Shown here in pieces: positions 63,074 to 64,000 of a stretch of 64,000 nt of DNA (position 1 is the stretch's first letter; every line of letters starts with the position of its first letter). The stretch covers positions 1 to 64,000 of the forward strand of contig MHXZ01000125.1 of the NCBI GenBank assembly GCA_001825665.1. The letters run 5' to 3'. The notes beneath the pieces are model-generated. The model ran no database searches. It was not told the origin of the DNA and saw nothing but the letters and a program-made list of their open reading frames with translations. Both the position numbers and the translations under genes were made by a program. The DNA comes from Planctomycetes bacterium GWF2_41_51. GTDB taxonomy: Bacteria > Planctomycetota > Phycisphaerae > Sedimentisphaerales > UBA12454.

Positions 63074-64000
63074 TCATTTATTTTTGTCTGCTATAATTAC
63101 TACCGGCGGCTGCCCTTCTATATATGGCCTTGAGAAATAAAATACTCTTCCGGTTTCAGTACCAATAAACAAATCGCACCAGCCATCATTATCAAAATCT
63201 GCTACGTATGGTCCGTCGTTATGATTGGTCAGCCGTTCTTTAACGAGATCGCCTCGGTCAACAAACAAGGGTTTATTGTTATCTCTAATATTTTCATAAT
63301 AACGAGCGTTAACATTGTCTAAAATCAGATCAAAGTCACCATCCTTGTCCCAATCGACTATATTTATCACAGTCCGTCCTGACTTTCCCGCGGTTGCGTT
63401 CGGAGCTCTGTTCCAGACAAGAGCCTGACTGTAAGGAGCATCAAATTCGAAAATATAATCCGGCGGGTTCAGTACAAGTTTTCCTTCAGGGGTTTTCGAT
63501 CTGCGATATAAAGCCAAATCTCCCTTATGATCAAGGGTAACATAATCCATCAAACCATCTTTATCCCAGTCAACAGTAGCAGGACGGGTTCGCCAAACTG
63601 TAATTAATGAATCAGGCTGAGGCCTGAAAGACTGCCATTCAGGATAGACTGATTTATCCGGCCATGCAACTTTTATCAACTCACCTGCCGCAAGCCTTGG
63701 ATTTCCTTTATAGCCAATATTTCTAAAATACATGTGCTCGCCCCGAATACCACTTACGATAAGGTCTTTCAATCCGTCATTATCCCAGTCGGCAACTTCG
63801 GCGTTGTTATACTGCCAGCAAAGCTCCTCAATACCTTGTACAGAACCATCATCGCCTGCTCTTAGCTGTATAAGACTATCACCAGCACACATATCATGTG
63901 GCCAATTCCATACAGGTTTATCATTGTCTCCGACGTTTTCATAATATTGCAGTGTATTTGAGCCTGCAAGAATCAGATCGTTATCTCCATCGTCATCCCA
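63074..64000 (-). CDS. FG-GAP/VCBS-type beta-propeller protein, cut by the window edge
   Basis: An open frame runs from the window end to 63074, so the start lies outside. At least five calcium-type blade motifs are seen: WDDDGDNDLILAG, DWDNDGLKDLIVSG, DWDKDGLMDYVTL, DWDKDGDFDLILD and DFDNDGWCDLFIG. The spacing and the YYENxxDN/YFRN context match the 37018-38970 protein in type. Whether it has a signal peptide cannot be judged. It is the first visible gene of the minus-strand unit ending at 57758. Confidence 0.78.
   Translation of the reverse strand, partial: WDDDGDNDLILAGSNTLQYYENVGDNDKPVWNWPHDMCAGDSLIQLRAGDDGSVQGIEELCWQYNNAEVADWDNDGLKDLIVSGIRGEHMYFRNIGYKGNPRLAAGELIKVAWPDKSVYPEWQSFRPQPDSLITVWRTRPATVDWDKDGLMDYVTLDHKGDLALYRRSKTPEGKLVLNPPDYIFEFDAPYSQALVWNRAPNATAGKSGRTVINIVDWDKDGDFDLILDNVNARYYENIRDNNKPLFVDRGDLVKERLTNHNDGPYVADFDNDGWCDLFIGTETGRVFYFSRPYIEGQPPVVIIADKNK

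Noticed and set aside
1-64000. CRISPR arrays, rRNA genes and riboswitches
   Set aside because: No regularly spaced repeats, rRNA-like stretches or recognisable riboswitch cores were seen when reading the window by eye.

Overview
The window looks like a piece of a Planctomycetota genome, most likely class Phycisphaerae near Sedimentisphaerales. This is inferred from a combination of features and was not tested with a marker gene. The features are secreted proteins ending in short dockerin-like repeats (GDINGDCYINIEDFA type), PEP-CTERM tails, prepilin-like proteins with an FTLVELLVVISIIALLLA leader, and dense clusters of glycoside hydrolases with uroporphyrinogen-decarboxylase-like genes. Base composition is AT-rich. 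No rRNA gene, complete tRNA gene or CRISPR array was seen.

Layout. Positions 1-3450 hold mobile-element debris: a broken tyrosine recombinase, a broken excisionase-like gene, transposase fragments and a copy of the 3' half of a tRNA-Gly(UCC). Positions 3550-25886 form a plus-strand locus that I read as an alpha-1,3-glucan (mutan/nigeran-type) utilisation system: GH71/99-like and GH31 hydrolases, surface proteins, a sugar ABC transporter, beta-phosphoglucomutase, a GH87-like beta-helix enzyme, two GH65 phosphorylases and a LacI regulator. Perfect AAAACCGGTTTT palindromes lie upstream of two of its promoters. Positions 25887-26976 again hold debris, including a second, inverted tRNA-Gly fragment, so the locus sits between inverted repeats about 24 kb apart.

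Positions 26977-46171 are a tightly packed minus-strand run of 13 genes that starts from a consensus promoter at 46222-46250. It encodes a prepilin-like protein, a four-copy family of secreted proteins, two related secreted TIM-barrel proteins, a beta-propeller protein, a GH78-like rhamnosidase, a GH5/GH42-like hydrolase, a sodium:solute symporter and three uroporphyrinogen-decarboxylase-superfamily proteins. A divergent plus-strand unit (46448-49445) adds a ROK regulator, a CBM9-like protein and a fourth URO-D-like protein.

Positions 49580-53623 (minus) encode a sugar-acid-type pathway: HpcH/HpaI aldolase, PfkB/KDG-type kinase, isomerase-like TIM barrel, M55 peptidase and a YhcH family protein. 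It is faced by a divergent FadR-type GntR regulator (53743) across a promoter with two palindromic operators. Positions 54424-57704 are a second debris zone with a CPxGKW zinc-ribbon gene, two DNA methyltransferase remnants joined tail to tail, and a second broken copy of the same recombinase family. Positions 57758-64000 (minus) carry a DapA-family lyase, a fifth URO-D-like protein, a Gfo/Idh/MocA oxidoreductase, an (alpha/alpha)6-type hydrolase and a beta-propeller protein cut by the window edge.

In sum, two sugar-degradation programmes are separated and bordered by decayed integrative elements. The least explained theme is the repeated pairing of URO-D/MtaA-superfamily proteins with glycoside hydrolases.
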